DNA of 64,000 bases from Ralstonia sp. UBA689 (GCF_002298975.1 NZ_DBMV01000011.1:124001-188000), one strand, 5' to 3'; positions 1 to 9,614 are shown, counted from the stretch's first letter. Made by a program: numbers and translations. Notes: generated by a model from the sequence alone, not told the origin.

Positions 1-401
1 GCCGGGCTGTCGATCACCAGCGCGCTCTCGGTCACGCCGCCGCCGCGATGCACGCGGCGCAGGATGGTCTTGATGCGCGCCACCAGCTCGCGCGGGCTGA
101 ACGGCTTGCAGATGTAATCGTCGGCGCCCAGTTCCAGGCCGAGCAGGCGGTCGATCTCCTCCACCCGCGCGGTCACGATGACAATGGGGACCTCGCTGAA
201 GGCGCGCACTTCGCGGCAGATCTCCAGGCCGTCCTTGCCGGGCAGCATCAGATCGAGCACCACCAGCTCGGGCGCGGTCTCGCGGATGCGCTGCACGGCG
301 TTCGACCCATCAGCCAGCCACTCGGTCTCGTAGTGGGCGGCGCGCAGATAGTCGATCGTCAGGGCAGCCAGCTTCGGTTCGTCTTCAATGATCAGGATCA
401 T
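1..401 (-). CDS. OmpR-family response regulator, BaeR-like (C-terminus cut by window start)
   Basis: The visible 133 residues are a complete receiver domain: acidic pair in the IIEDEP stretch near residue 6, phospho-acceptor Asp in the VVLDLMLPG stretch near residue 50, and the conserved Lys in CKPFSPREL near residue 100. The DNA-binding winged helix lies outside the window. The start codon follows the kinase stop after only 2 nt, so the kinase and regulator are one transcript, kinase first, the same order as E. coli baeS-baeR. Receiver-domain identity is certain. The BaeR assignment rests on the kinase partner and general resemblance; other OmpR-family members are possible. Confidence 0.9.
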   Translation of the reverse strand, partial: MILIIEDEPKLAALTIDYLRAAHYETEWLADGSNAVQRIRETAPELVVLDLMLPGKDGLEICREVRAFSEVPIVIVTARVEEIDRLLGLELGADDYICKPFSPRELVARIKTILRRVHRGGGVTESALVIDSP

Positions 402-403
402 GG

Positions 404-1939
404 TCAATCATGGGCGATAGGCGGATCAAGAGTGGGCAGGCGGATGGCGATCCAGAGGCCGCCCAGCGGCGAAGGCCTGGCCTCGATGGTGCCGCCATGC
501 GCGGCAAGAATAGTCTGGCACAGGGAGAGCCCCAGCCCAGCCCCGCCCAGCGCGCGGCTGCGCGACGGGTCTGCGCGGAAGAGACGATCAAAGATGCGCG
601 GCAGCATCGTTTCGGGCACACCCGGCGCGCTGTCCTGCACGTCGATCTGCAGCCACGCGCCATCCTGATGGACATGCACACGCAGCATGCCGCCTGCATC
701 GGTGTAGCGCAGCGTGTTTTCCAGCAGGTTCTGCATGACCTGGCGCAGGCGCTGCGGGTCTCCATGGACCATCGCTTCCTCCGAAGGCGCCGGTGGAAGG
801 TCGAGTTGCAGCGTGATGCCTTTTTCCATCAGGCGCGTCGTAAAGCCCTGCACGGCGCTGCACACGGTATCGGCCAGGTCCAGCGGCTCCATGTGAAAGG
901 CCAGCGCACCTACGTCGGCCAGCGAGAGTTCATACAGATCGTCGATGAGCTTGTTGAGCGTCGACACTTCGGCCTGCAGTGAAGCGAGTGAGGAGGCGGT
1001 CAGCGGGCGCACGCCGTCTTCCAGCGCTTCCAGCTCGCCGCGCAGCACGGCCAGCGGGGTACGCAGCTCATGCGAGATGTCGGCGGTAAGCTGGCGGCGC
1101 ATCTTCTGGTTGGCCTCCAGCGACGCGGCCAGGTGGTTGAAATCCGTCGCCAACCCACCCAGTTCGTCGCGCGAATGCACATCGACGCGCGTGGCGTAGT
1201 CGCCGCCAGCCATGCGGCGCGTGGCATCGGCCAACCGGCGCATCGGTGCCAGCAAGCCGCGGGCGAGCAGCACGGCCGCCAGTGCCGCCAGCAGCATCGA
1301 CAACCCGGCAATGATCCAGGTGGCGCGCAGTTGCTGCGCCTGGAAAGCCTGGTCGGCGCCTTCGGGCACGCGCACGCGCGGCGGTACGGCCAGCCAGCCG
1401 ACGGTCTGGCCGTTGTGGTTTAACACATGCCATTGCGCCTTGGGCCCCAGCGGCGGCCCGTCGCCGATGATGACGTTGCGTGAGGCATCCAGCAGCCAGA
1501 TCGGCGAGTGGGGCATCGGTGGCTCGCCGGGTGGGGGCGGAGGCAGACTGCCGGCGCGCGGCAGGTCAGGCGGCGGGGGCATGCCATGGCCCGCATCGCG
1601 AGGATCAGGAGGAAGCGGTTCGAAGCGGTGGCCAAGCGGCGGCTCGAAGCGTGCGCTCCCCATACCATTGGCTCGGGCCCGCGCGGCCTCGCGGCGCAGC
1701 AGGCGAAACCAGGCTTGGCGATCGTTGCGCAGGAATTCCCAATTGCCGTGCTCGGCATAGGCCGCCTCGACGCCACGAGCGATCACCGCCAGACGCTCTG
1801 CCTCGCGCGCGTTGACGTAATCGAGAAAATTGGCATCGAAACGCCAGCGCACCGCTGCGCCCATGGCGAGCGCCACGACGATGCTCAGCGTGAACAGTGC
1901 AATGAACAGCTTGGAAGTAATGCCGAAAGACGGGCGCAT
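404..1939 (-). CDS. Sensor histidine kinase, BaeS-like
   Basis: A 511-residue membrane kinase. The N-terminal membrane helix is at about residues 10-30. A periplasmic sensor region contains an unusually proline-rich stretch (PPPPDLPRAGSLPPPPP), then a second helix near 205-227, a HAMP domain, a HisKA domain with phospho-acceptor His290 in DISHELRTPLAVLRGELEAL (very close to the BaeS box), and a HATPase domain with an N-box (NLLENTLRYTD) and GAGLGLSL G-box. I chose the ATG that puts the membrane helix about 10 residues in; the frame stays open far upstream but that extension is low-complexity and non-protein-like. No strong ribosome binding site is visible. Probably senses envelope stress and phosphorylates the regulator downstream. 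Confidence 0.88.
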   Translation of the reverse strand: MRPSFGITSKLFIALFTLSIVVALAMGAAVRWRFDANFLDYVNAREAERLAVIARGVEAAYAEHGNWEFLRNDRQAWFRLLRREAARARANGMGSARFEPPLGHRFEPLPPDPRDAGHGMPPPPDLPRAGSLPPPPPGEPPMPHSPIWLLDASRNVIIGDGPPLGPKAQWHVLNHNGQTVGWLAVPPRVRVPEGADQAFQAQQLRATWIIAGLSMLLAALAAVLLARGLLAPMRRLADATRRMAGGDYATRVDVHSRDELGGLATDFNHLAASLEANQKMRRQLTADISHELRTPLAVLRGELEALEDGVRPLTASSLASLQAEVSTLNKLIDDLYELSLADVGALAFHMEPLDLADTVCSAVQGFTTRLMEKGITLQLDLPPAPSEEAMVHGDPQRLRQVMQNLLENTLRYTDAGGMLRVHVHQDGAWLQIDVQDSAPGVPETMLPRIFDRLFRADPSRSRALGGAGLGLSLCQTILAAHGGTIEARPSPLGGLWIAIRLPTLDPPIAHD

Positions 1940-2213
1940 GGATCGATGGAAACAGCTTGTCGCCCGCGCCGGCGGGGACGGTTCCCGCGCTGCCGGACTC
2001 AAACGCAGCGTCATCTTACCGGGCCCGATGCAGGAGACCGCTTGAGCATAGCAACCGCACGGCGCCAGAAAATGAGTGAAATGCGAAGAAGCGCAGCAGA
2101 ACGCCACGCTGTACCGGCAAAATGGCGCCTCCGGCACCCGTGCGACAGCCTGCGTCAAGCACGCTATGCTGCGGCCACGCGGCACCCTTCGCCCGCATTC
2201 CTGGAGACCCGCC

Positions 2214-3041
2214 TTGCCCAGCCGGACGGCCCGCCCTTCGTTCTCGATGCTCCGCTGCGCCATGCCCGGCGTGGAAGCCGTCGCCGCCGACTCGGGGCAC
2301 GCATTTCCACGCCATACCCACGAACAGTTCGGCATCGGCATCGTCGACCGCGGCGCGCAGAAGTCGTTCAGCGGACGCGGCATGGTCGAGGCAGGCGCGG
2401 GCGACGTCATCACGGTCAACCCCGCCGAGGTACACGACGGCACGCCTATCGGGGATGTTGGCCGTGCCTGGCGCATGCTGTACTTCGACCCCGACGTGGT
2501 GACCGACCTCGCGCGCGACCTGCAGGTCAGCAACCGCCGCCGCGGCCATGGCGACGCTGAGTTCGACCGCCCGGTCGCGCACGATGCCAACTTGGCGCGT
2601 CGCGTCCGCATGCTGTTCGCGCAAATGACCGCACCGGCCTCACAGCACGATGCGCTGCTGCGGGAGCAATTGCTGCTCTCTGTGCTAGCCGACGTGCTGC
2701 ACGCTGCCAGCCATGGCATCGACCATGCCCCGGACACGATCCGCCTGGCACGCGCGCGCATCGACGATGACCCGGCCGCGGCGATCTCGCTGCTCGACCT
2801 TGCGCGCGAGACCGGCCTCAGCCGCTTCCAGGTGCTGCGGGGGTTTGCCCGCGTGACAGGCCTCACGCCGCATGCGTATCAACTGCAGCGCCGCGTCGCC
2901 CTGGCGCGCCGCATGATCGGCCAGGGGCTGCCCCTGGCCGAGGTGGCTGCTGCCTGCGGCTTTGCAGACCAAAGTCACATGACACGGCAGTTCGTGCGCA
3001 AGTACGGCGTGTCGCCCGGCATGGTGGCTGCCGCGCGGTAG
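2214..3041 (+). CDS. AraC-family transcriptional regulator (cupin sensor domain)
   Basis: The N-terminal half is a cupin-like effector-binding domain (FPRHTHEQFGIGI near residues 31-43; NPAEVHDGTP near 70). The C-terminal 100 residues carry the two AraC helix-turn-helix motifs, with the family signature LAEVAAACGFADQSHMTRQF and the closing KYGVSPG. The TTG at 2214 is preferred because GGAGA lies 6 nt upstream; an in-frame ATG at 2247 is the alternative, and the longer open frame from 2076 lacks both homology-like sequence and a ribosome binding site. It lies about 100 bp upstream of a co-directional EamA exporter, a frequent pairing in which the regulator controls the exporter. The ligand is unknown. 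Confidence 0.88.
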   Translation: MPSRTARPSFSMLRCAMPGVEAVAADSGHAFPRHTHEQFGIGIVDRGAQKSFSGRGMVEAGAGDVITVNPAEVHDGTPIGDVGRAWRMLYFDPDVVTDLARDLQVSNRRRGHGDAEFDRPVAHDANLARRVRMLFAQMTAPASQHDALLREQLLLSVLADVLHAASHGIDHAPDTIRLARARIDDDPAAAISLLDLARETGLSRFQVLRGFARVTGLTPHAYQLQRRVALARRMIGQGLPLAEVAAACGFADQSHMTRQFVRKYGVSPGMVAAAR

Positions 3042-3142
3042 GTCGCCTCCCGGCCTCCGGCACCCTCCTCTGCAATTTCGTTCAAGACGCGCGTACCGCG
3101 TGCGGCCATCCTGCGGGCTTTCACAACCGCAAGGGGGGCGAC

Positions 3143-4054
3143 ATGTCCAAACGGCTCGAAGGCTGCATCTACCTTGCCTTGGCGATGGTGCTGGTGGGCA
3201 GCACGGTCACGGCCAGCAAGATCATCGCGGCCGGCCTGCCGCCCTTCACAGCCACAGCGTTGCGCTTTGCAATGGCGCTGCCGCTGTTCCTCGTCGCCAT
3301 GCGCATGGCGGGCACGCGCTGGCCGGTGCTCACGCGCGGCGGCTGGGGGCTGCTGTTCGTGCAGGCGGCGGCCGGCAGCGTGGGCTACACGACACTGTTG
3401 ATCTCGGGGCTGCGCTACACGTCGGCGGCCGATGCGGGCGTCATCATCGGCACGCTGCCGGTGGTGTCGGCGCTGATCGCCATCGTGTTGCTGGGTGAGC
3501 GGCCCGGGCGCGCGGTGCTGGGCGCGATTGTGCTGGCCACGGGGGGCGTGCTGGCCATTGCCTTCCGACCCGACGGCGGTGCCGCGCATCCGTTGCTGGG
3601 CAACCTGCTGGTGATTGGCGCGGTGCTGTGCGAGGGGCTCTTTATTCTGCTCAACAAGCGGCTGCGCACGCCGATGCCGCCGCTGGCGCTGTCGACGCTG
3701 ATGAGCGCGTTCGGCCTGCTCACGGCGTTGCTGCCTGCATTGTGGGAAGCGCCGTGGCAACTGCACGCATCCGCCCAGACACTCCACGCGCTGGCCGCCG
3801 TCGCCTACTACGCCGTCGTGCCCACCGTCGGCGGCTTTGTGCTCTGGTATGCAGGCGCGGCGCGCGTCAGCGGCGCAGAGGCATCGCTCTTTACCGCGCT
3901 GGCGCCGGCAACGGCCGTCGTGCTCGCCGCCACGCTGCTCGGCGAGGCGGTCAGCACCCGTCAGGTGGCCGGCATTGCATGCGTGCTGGCAGCCGTGCTT
4001 GGCCTGGGGCTCGCTCGCGCGCCGGTGCCATCCTTACCCGAGGAATCAGCGTGA
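3143..4054 (+). CDS. EamA (DMT-superfamily) inner-membrane transporter
   Basis: A 303-residue protein with ten hydrophobic segments in two repeated five-helix EamA halves (first starting at EGCIYLALAMVLVGS, second near residue 155, GNLLVIGAVLCEGLFILLNKR). This is the normal length and layout of drug/metabolite exporters such as RhtA and YdcZ-like carriers. It follows the AraC regulator gene on the same strand and ends 2 nt before the stop of the convergent TerC-type gene, with no hairpin between them. Substrate cannot be read from sequence; amino acids or related metabolites are typical. Confidence 0.88.
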   Translation: MSKRLEGCIYLALAMVLVGSTVTASKIIAAGLPPFTATALRFAMALPLFLVAMRMAGTRWPVLTRGGWGLLFVQAAAGSVGYTTLLISGLRYTSAADAGVIIGTLPVVSALIAIVLLGERPGRAVLGAIVLATGGVLAIAFRPDGGAAHPLLGNLLVIGAVLCEGLFILLNKRLRTPMPPLALSTLMSAFGLLTALLPALWEAPWQLHASAQTLHALAAVAYYAVVPTVGGFVLWYAGAARVSGAEASLFTALAPATAVVLAATLLGEAVSTRQVAGIACVLAAVLGLGLARAPVPSLPEESA

Positions 4055-4056
4055 GC

Positions 4057-5637
4057 CTAGGCTTCGGCGTCGGGCGCCGTGACCTCTTCCAAGCGTTCGA
4101 TCCGCACGCGCACAATGCGGCGGCTGCCCGCCTCCAGGATGACGAAGCGCAGGTCGTGGCGCACCAGCGTATCGCCCACTTCGGGCAGGCGATCCCACTG
4201 GTTGAACAAGTAACCGCCCAGGCTCGTCGCGCCGCCGCTCTCATCGAGCAGCCAGTCCACATGCAGCACATCTTCGAGCTGGAGCAGGTCGGCCTCGCCA
4301 GCCACATCCCAGCCGCCTTGCTCAAGCTCCACCACATCAGGGCGCTCATCCTCGTCGGGGAATTCGCCCGCAATGGCTTCGAGCACGTCGATGGGCGTGA
4401 CCACGCCCTGCACCACGTCCAGCGGGTCGGTGACGAGCAGCATGCGACCGCGCGCGCGCTTGAGCTGGTCCATAAGGCGCAGGATGCCGATGTTGTCCGA
4501 CACCTTCAGCGCCGGTTTGACCGAGCGCTCGATGTCGACGGCGCCGCGCGTGTCGAGGTCGCCCATCAGATCCTTGGCGCGCGCCACGCCCACCAGATCA
4601 TCCAGCCCGCCACGACACACCGGAAACTGATTGTGCGGCACGGCCAGCAGCAACTTGCGCGTCACGGCGGCGTCCGCCTCCAGATCCACCCACGAGATAT
4701 CGTGGCGCGGCGTCATGACCGAGCGCACCGAACGTTCGGCCAGGTCCAGCACGCCGCTGACCATGCTGCGCTCTTCGGGCCGGAACACCGCTTCGGCGGC
4801 CCCTTGATCGGCATCGCGCGGAGCGGCCTCTGCGGCCTCGCCCTTGGCTTGCGCGACACGTTGCTCGCCCAGCAGGCTCAGCACGGCGTCGGCGGTGCGC
4901 TCGCGCAAAGGGCGTCGCCGCTCGTAGCGCACCACATTGCGTTCGCCCACTTGGTTGAAAAACTCGATCAGGATCGAGAAGCCGATGGCCGCGTACAGAT
5001 AGCCCTTCGGAATATGAAAGCCCAGCCCTTCGGCGACCAGGCTGAAGCCGATCATCAGCAGGAAGCTCAGGCACAGCACCACCACCGTGCGGTGCTCGTT
5101 GACGAAAGCCGTCAGCGGGCGCGAGGCAAACAGCATGGCGCCCATGGCCAGCACCACCGCAGAGATCATCACCGGCAGGTCGTTGACCATGCCCACGGCG
5201 GTGATGACGGAGTCGATGGAAAACACCGCATCCAGAATCACCACCTGCGCAATCACGTTCCAGAACTTGCCGTGGCCGGTGCCGTGGCTATCGTCTTGGG
5301 GCTGGCCGTCCAGGCGCTCATGCAGCTCCGACGTCGCCTTGAACAGCAGGAAGAAGCCGCCCAGCAGCAGGATGATCGCGCGCCCCGACAACTCCACCGG
5401 CCCGATCGTCAGCAGTGGCTTGGTGAGCGTAATCAGCCATGACATGGCCGAGAGCAGCACCACGCGCATCCCCAGCGCCAGCCCCAGGCCGATCATGCGG
5501 GCACGATCGCGCTGCGCGGGCGGCAGCTTGTTGACGAGGATGGCGATGAAAACGAGGTTGTCGATGCCGAGAACGATCTCGAGCACCACCAGGGTGAACA
5601 GGCCGATCCAGATGGACGGGTCAGCAAGCCAAGTCAT
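4057..5637 (-). CDS. TerC-family membrane protein with CBS pair and CorC/HlyC domain
   Basis: Residues 1-235 are a TerC-type integral membrane domain with about seven helices and the family signature LEIVLGIDNLVFIAIL, plus a second acidic intramembrane motif (ILDAVFSIDSVITAVGM). A cytoplasmic linker follows, then a CBS pair (about 305-430, starting SVMTPRHDISWVDLEADA) and a C-terminal CorC_HlyC module (about 440-520). This is the E. coli YoaE/YegH architecture. Homologous proteins are implicated in metal ion (often manganese) export or tolerance, and CBS domains usually bind adenine nucleotides. Substrate not determinable here. Confidence 0.9.
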   Translation of the reverse strand: MTWLADPSIWIGLFTLVVLEIVLGIDNLVFIAILVNKLPPAQRDRARMIGLGLALGMRVVLLSAMSWLITLTKPLLTIGPVELSGRAIILLLGGFFLLFKATSELHERLDGQPQDDSHGTGHGKFWNVIAQVVILDAVFSIDSVITAVGMVNDLPVMISAVVLAMGAMLFASRPLTAFVNEHRTVVVLCLSFLLMIGFSLVAEGLGFHIPKGYLYAAIGFSILIEFFNQVGERNVVRYERRRPLRERTADAVLSLLGEQRVAQAKGEAAEAAPRDADQGAAEAVFRPEERSMVSGVLDLAERSVRSVMTPRHDISWVDLEADAAVTRKLLLAVPHNQFPVCRGGLDDLVGVARAKDLMGDLDTRGAVDIERSVKPALKVSDNIGILRLMDQLKRARGRMLLVTDPLDVVQGVVTPIDVLEAIAGEFPDEDERPDVVELEQGGWDVAGEADLLQLEDVLHVDWLLDESGGATSLGGYLFNQWDRLPEVGDTLVRHDLRFVILEAGSRRIVRVRIERLEEVTAPDAEA

Positions 5638-5756
5638 AGTGAAAAGTCAGGGACAGCAGAAAGGCGATCCGCCGATGATAACCGCAGCGCACGCACGGGC
5701 CGTGCAAAGCTGCAGCTGCGCTTTTGCCGGACACCGCAACAAACGGGCCAGAGCAA

Positions 5757-7106
5757 TCAGCGCTGGGCGACGCGCGTCGGCCGATAGCCGTCGGTCAACG
5801 TCTTGAGGAAGGCAACGATGTCGCGCACGTCGGCCTCGGTCAGCACCGGCTTGTCGCCGGGCTTGCCGCCGAACGGAGGCTCCATGTTGACGTTGCTGCG
5901 GTACTGCGGCGGCAAGTCGTCGAATTTGTCGACGCTGCCGTCGGCCTTGCGCGGATACCACTTCTGCGGCTGCGTATCGCGCTGGGCGTAAAAGCGCACC
6001 GCGTCTTCCAGCGAGTGGATGGTGCCGTTGTGGAAGAAGGTCTTGCGCAGCGCCACGTTGCGCAGCGACGGCGTGCGGAAGCGTCCGCAGTACTCCGCAT
6101 GGTCCGTCAGGTCGGTCCGGTCGGGGCCGCACAGGCCGAGATCAAAGAAGGCCGGATCGGCATTGGCTGCCAGCGAACGGTTGCGCGGCACACCCACTGC
6201 AATGTGGCCGAAATCGGTAAAGGCAGGGAACGCGCCGTCCTGCTTGATGGCGCTCACGTGGCACGACGCGCAGTTGCCCTTGGCCGGATCGGCAAACAGT
6301 TGCAGCCCGCGCATCTCCTGTGCAGACAGCCTGACCTGCTTGCGCAAGAACGCGTCGTACTTGCTGTCGTACGGATAGAACTCCGACGGCGTCTGCTGAA
6401 AGACTTCGAGCGCCATGAGCGCGGTGCGGAAGGCGGTGTCCTCGTTGTCGAGGATGTCGTTGCCGAAGACCTGGCGGAACGTCTGCGCGTGGCGGCCCTC
6501 GCGCAGCTTGGCGACGACCTTGGCCGGCGTGCCGTTGGCCATCTCGTGCGCAGACAGCAGCGGGATGCGCGCCTGATCGTGCGTGGACGAGACGCGGCCA
6601 TCCCAGGTGTAGCCGCCGGTGGGGCCCTGGTCTTCGGAGTCGTTGCCGTCGCTCTCGTAGAAATGCTCGGTGAACGGCGGCACGTTCTGCAGATAGCGCA
6701 GCGACGGGGCAGCACGCACGCCGGTCTTGTTCATCTCGGGGCCGCCCAGTTGCACCGAGAGGTTGTTCGATGGGCCATAGGCGTGCGTGGGGCTATGGCA
6801 GCTTGCGCAGGCCAGCTTGCCCGACGCGGACAGCGCTGGATCGAAAAACAGCGCCTTGCCCAGCGCCGTCATGGCCGGCACCGATGGGCGGCGCGTCGCC
6901 ATCATCGTATAGAAGGCCTTCTCGAAGGCAGGCGCCGCGGCGGGTGCCGAAGCTGCGGCAACCTTTGCCACTGGTGCGGACACCGAAGCCGGAACCGGGG
7001 CAGCCTGCGCCGTGGCCGGTTCGACGCGCCCGCATGCGACCATCCCGAACACGAGCGCCGAGGCGGTCATCAGGCAAACAGCGGACACAGGCAGAAGACG
7101 GGGCAT
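5757..7106 (-). CDS. Di-heme cytochrome-c peroxidase / MauG-family lipoprotein
   Basis: Mature periplasmic enzyme with two CXXCH heme-c motifs: Cys100-His104 (CASCHSPTH) and a second CASCH near residue 275, with the MauG/CcpA spacing and the flanking FFDPALSASG stretch. Bacterial di-heme peroxidases reduce peroxide with electrons from small cytochromes; MauG-like members oxidise protein or small substrates instead. The ATG at 7106 starts directly at a lipoprotein-like signal (hydrophobic run ending GMVAC, candidate lipid-attachment Cys25), followed by an Ala/Pro-rich linker of about 35 residues. An upstream in-frame ATG would bury the signal. Divergent from the phosphoesterase gene across about 280 bp. 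Confidence 0.9.
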   Translation of the reverse strand: MPRLLPVSAVCLMTASALVFGMVACGRVEPATAQAAPVPASVSAPVAKVAAASAPAAAPAFEKAFYTMMATRRPSVPAMTALGKALFFDPALSASGKLACASCHSPTHAYGPSNNLSVQLGGPEMNKTGVRAAPSLRYLQNVPPFTEHFYESDGNDSEDQGPTGGYTWDGRVSSTHDQARIPLLSAHEMANGTPAKVVAKLREGRHAQTFRQVFGNDILDNEDTAFRTALMALEVFQQTPSEFYPYDSKYDAFLRKQVRLSAQEMRGLQLFADPAKGNCASCHVSAIKQDGAFPAFTDFGHIAVGVPRNRSLAANADPAFFDLGLCGPDRTDLTDHAEYCGRFRTPSLRNVALRKTFFHNGTIHSLEDAVRFYAQRDTQPQKWYPRKADGSVDKFDDLPPQYRSNVNMEPPFGGKPGDKPVLTEADVRDIVAFLKTLTDGYRPTRVAQR

Positions 7107-7389
7107 TGGCGGAATCGGCAGCGAGCGCAACGATGGGAGTCTCGCAAGGTAGCATGGCAATCGTGACGATTTGATGTCGTCAAACCGCTGTCACCTCAGC
7201 CCCTGGAGAGCCCGCATGGTGAGAAAAGTCTTCAAACGTTCGGTGGTCCCTCTGCTTCTCCTGATAACGGTGATGACCGTCAACTTGACCGAGACTCGCC
7301 TCGGGCCAACGCTTTCATCATCAACTTGTCACATAGGAAGCCCAGACTCCCGGTCGCTTTCGTCCCCCACACAACAATCCAGGGAAATC
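7107..7389. promoter_or_regulatory. Divergent intergenic region between peroxidase and phosphoesterase genes
   Basis: About 280 bp with no plausible gene. It must hold both outward promoters. I see no convincing -35/-10 pair or strong dyad. Confidence 0.4.
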
Positions 7390-9543
7390 ATGAGCCGAGC
7401 GTTCCGTCTTCTGCCGCTGACCGCGTTGGTCGCGGCCAGCATGTCTGCCTGCGGTGGCAGCGATTCGAACTCGAACAGCAGCGCCTCCACCCAATCCACA
7501 TCGGGCGTGGTGACCGGCAGCTACTTCGAACATGCCAAGGTCTGCATCGACGCCAACAACAACGGCAAGTGCGACGCCGGTGAAACGAGCACGTATACCG
7601 ATGCCAACGGCGCCTACACGCTGGCCGGCACGGGTGCCGTGACGGTGGAGATCGGCACGGATGCGTTCCGCAACGATCCGGCCGCAGGCACGCACACGGC
7701 CATCACGCGTCCGCTGGTGTTCCGTGCACCGGCCGGCGCCAACGCCATCATCAGCGCCATCTCGACCGAGCTGACCGCGCTGATGGAGAGCAACGGCGGC
7801 GACCTCAACGCAGCCAAGGCCGCGCTGGCCGCTCGTCTGGGCGTGACCGCAGACAAGCTGCTGGAAGACCACAACAAGGAAACAGATGCCGGCACCAAGG
7901 CTGCGCTGCAGGCCGAGATCGACGAGGCCATCGACCTGATTGCCGATGCCGTAGAAGGCGGCGATGACGTCAAGAAGGGTATCGACGACGGCGTCAGCAA
8001 GCGCATGGCGCTGGCCAACAACGTCAAGACGATCGTCGTGATCTATGCCGAAAACCGGGGCTTCGACAACCTCTACGGCCTGTTCCCGGGCGCCAACGGC
8101 ATCCCGGGCGTGAACCCGACCTCCACCGGCACCGCCGTTGCGCAAAAGGATTTCGACGGCTCCGTGCTGCCGACCCTGCCGCCCACCTGGGGCGGCCTGA
8201 CCGCTGCCGGCCAGAGCGTGACCATGCCGCAGGCCAACACCGCAGGCTGGGCCAACAAGCCCTTCCAGATCGACAATCCGGCCGGCGTGAACGGCACGGG
8301 CACGGTCGTCTCGCAAAGCGTGACCACGCGTGACCTGTGGCACCGCTTCTATCAGAACCAGATGCAGATCAACGGCGGCAAGAACGACATGTTCGCCGCG
8401 TATGCCGATGCTGGCGGCCTGACGATGGGCTACTACGACGGCAGCAAGATGGCCATGTGGAACATCGCCAAGCAATACACGCTGGCCGACAACTTCTTCA
8501 TGGGTGCCTTCGGCGGTTCGTTCCTGAACCACCAATATCTGGTCTGTGCCTGCGCGCCGATCTACCCGAACGCCAAGAACTCACCGGCGGCCAACAGCAT
8601 CGCCTCCGTCAACGTGGGTGCGAATGGCTCGCCCACGCTCGTGCCGAGCGCAAGCTCCGTGATGGCTGGCGCGCCGACGTCGTACACCAGCGGCACGAAG
8701 GACGGCAACCTGACCCCGGTTGACAGCAACGGCAATTCGTACGCTGTGAACACGATGCAGCCGCCGTACCAGCCGTCGGGCAACGCGGTAGCCAGCGGCA
8801 ACGCAGCCTATGCTGACCCGACCAAGGCCACGACCCTGCCGACGCAGTCGAGCACGACGATCGGTGACCTGCTGACCGCCAAGGGCGTGGACTGGGCCTG
8901 GTATGCCGGCGCCTGGAATTCGGCCATCGCCGACGCCCCGAGCGCCACGCGCAGCGTGATCTACAGCGGCACGACCCAGTTCCAGCCACATCACCAGCCG
9001 TTCAACTACTTCAGCCGTTTCGACCCGGCTACCGCCACCGGCGCTGCCGAGCGTACGGCCCACTTGCGCGACTACGACGCGGCCTTCCTGCAGGATGCCG
9101 CCGCAGGCAAGCTGCCGGCCGTCACGTTCTACAAGCCGCAGGGCAACCTGAACCAACACCCCGGCTACGCCAACGTGGCTGACGGTGATGCCCATATCGC
9201 CAACGTGATCGCCCAACTGCAGAAGAGCCCGCAGTGGAAGAACATGGTGATCGTCGTGACGTATGACGAAAACGGCGGCTTCTACGACCACGCCACGGTG
9301 CCGAAGGCCGACCGCTGGGGCCCGGGCACGCGTATCCCGGCGATCGTCGTCTCGCCGTTCGCCAAGAAGGGCTTCGTGGACCACACCCAGTACGACACGG
9401 CTTCGGTGCTGCGCCTGATCACGCACCGCTTTGCCCTGCCGACGCTGCCTGGCCTGAAGCTGCGTGACGCATCGCTGGTGGCCAACGGCAACAAGCCGAT
9501 GGGCGACCTGACCAACACGCTGGACTTCTCGCAAGCGCAATAA
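7390..9543 (+). CDS. Secreted phosphoesterase lipoprotein (phospholipase C / acid phosphatase AcpA family)
   Basis: A 717-residue protein starting at an ATG with AGGGA 5 nt upstream. It has a lipoprotein signal (lipobox MSAC at residues 18-21), a Ser/Asn-rich linker, then an N-terminal accessory region of about 190 residues. That region includes a Ca-binding-looking segment (CIDANNNGKCDAGE) like those of surface-exposed repeat proteins. The phosphoesterase domain starts near residue 212: metal-binding ENRGFDNLYG replaces the ENRSFDHYFG of phospholipase C, and the second metal motif is TYDENGGFYDH near 625. It hydrolyses phosphoesters outside the cytoplasm; phospholipid versus phosphomonoester preference cannot be told. 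A strong terminator follows. Confidence 0.9.
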   Translation: MSRAFRLLPLTALVAASMSACGGSDSNSNSSASTQSTSGVVTGSYFEHAKVCIDANNNGKCDAGETSTYTDANGAYTLAGTGAVTVEIGTDAFRNDPAAGTHTAITRPLVFRAPAGANAIISAISTELTALMESNGGDLNAAKAALAARLGVTADKLLEDHNKETDAGTKAALQAEIDEAIDLIADAVEGGDDVKKGIDDGVSKRMALANNVKTIVVIYAENRGFDNLYGLFPGANGIPGVNPTSTGTAVAQKDFDGSVLPTLPPTWGGLTAAGQSVTMPQANTAGWANKPFQIDNPAGVNGTGTVVSQSVTTRDLWHRFYQNQMQINGGKNDMFAAYADAGGLTMGYYDGSKMAMWNIAKQYTLADNFFMGAFGGSFLNHQYLVCACAPIYPNAKNSPAANSIASVNVGANGSPTLVPSASSVMAGAPTSYTSGTKDGNLTPVDSNGNSYAVNTMQPPYQPSGNAVASGNAAYADPTKATTLPTQSSTTIGDLLTAKGVDWAWYAGAWNSAIADAPSATRSVIYSGTTQFQPHHQPFNYFSRFDPATATGAAERTAHLRDYDAAFLQDAAAGKLPAVTFYKPQGNLNQHPGYANVADGDAHIANVIAQLQKSPQWKNMVIVVTYDENGGFYDHATVPKADRWGPGTRIPAIVVSPFAKKGFVDHTQYDTASVLRLITHRFALPTLPGLKLRDASLVANGNKPMGDLTNTLDFSQAQ

Positions 9544-9566
9544 CGCAGTCGCGCGATACCCTTGAG

Positions 9567-9603
9567 AAAGGCGGCCCGGAGATTCCGTGGCCGCCTTTTT
9601 CTA
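9567..9603 (+). terminator. Rho-independent terminator of the phosphoesterase gene
   Basis: A perfect 10-bp stem (AAAGGCGGCC pairs with GGCCGCCTTT, 9567-9576 with 9589-9598), a 12-nt loop and a T-run. The dodecin gene converges from the other side; the A-rich left flank makes the hairpin usable in both directions. Confidence 0.9.
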
Positions 9604-9614
9604 TTTCTATTGCG

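Noticed and set aside
1940..2866. N-terminal extension of the BaeS-like kinase into the araC region
   Set aside because: The frame is open but would overlap the oppositely oriented AraC gene and place non-protein-like sequence before the first membrane helix.
3628..5442. Long plus-strand open frame (about 600 codons) across eamA and the TerC gene
   Set aside because: It is antisense to the well-supported TerC/CBS gene and out of frame in eamA; the translation is His/Arg/Gln-rich without any domain signature, typical of a GC-rich shadow.
5724..7166. 480-codon plus-strand open frame opposite the di-heme peroxidase
   Set aside because: The minus strand carries both heme motifs and a lipoprotein signal; the plus frame is a low-complexity Arg/His-rich shadow.
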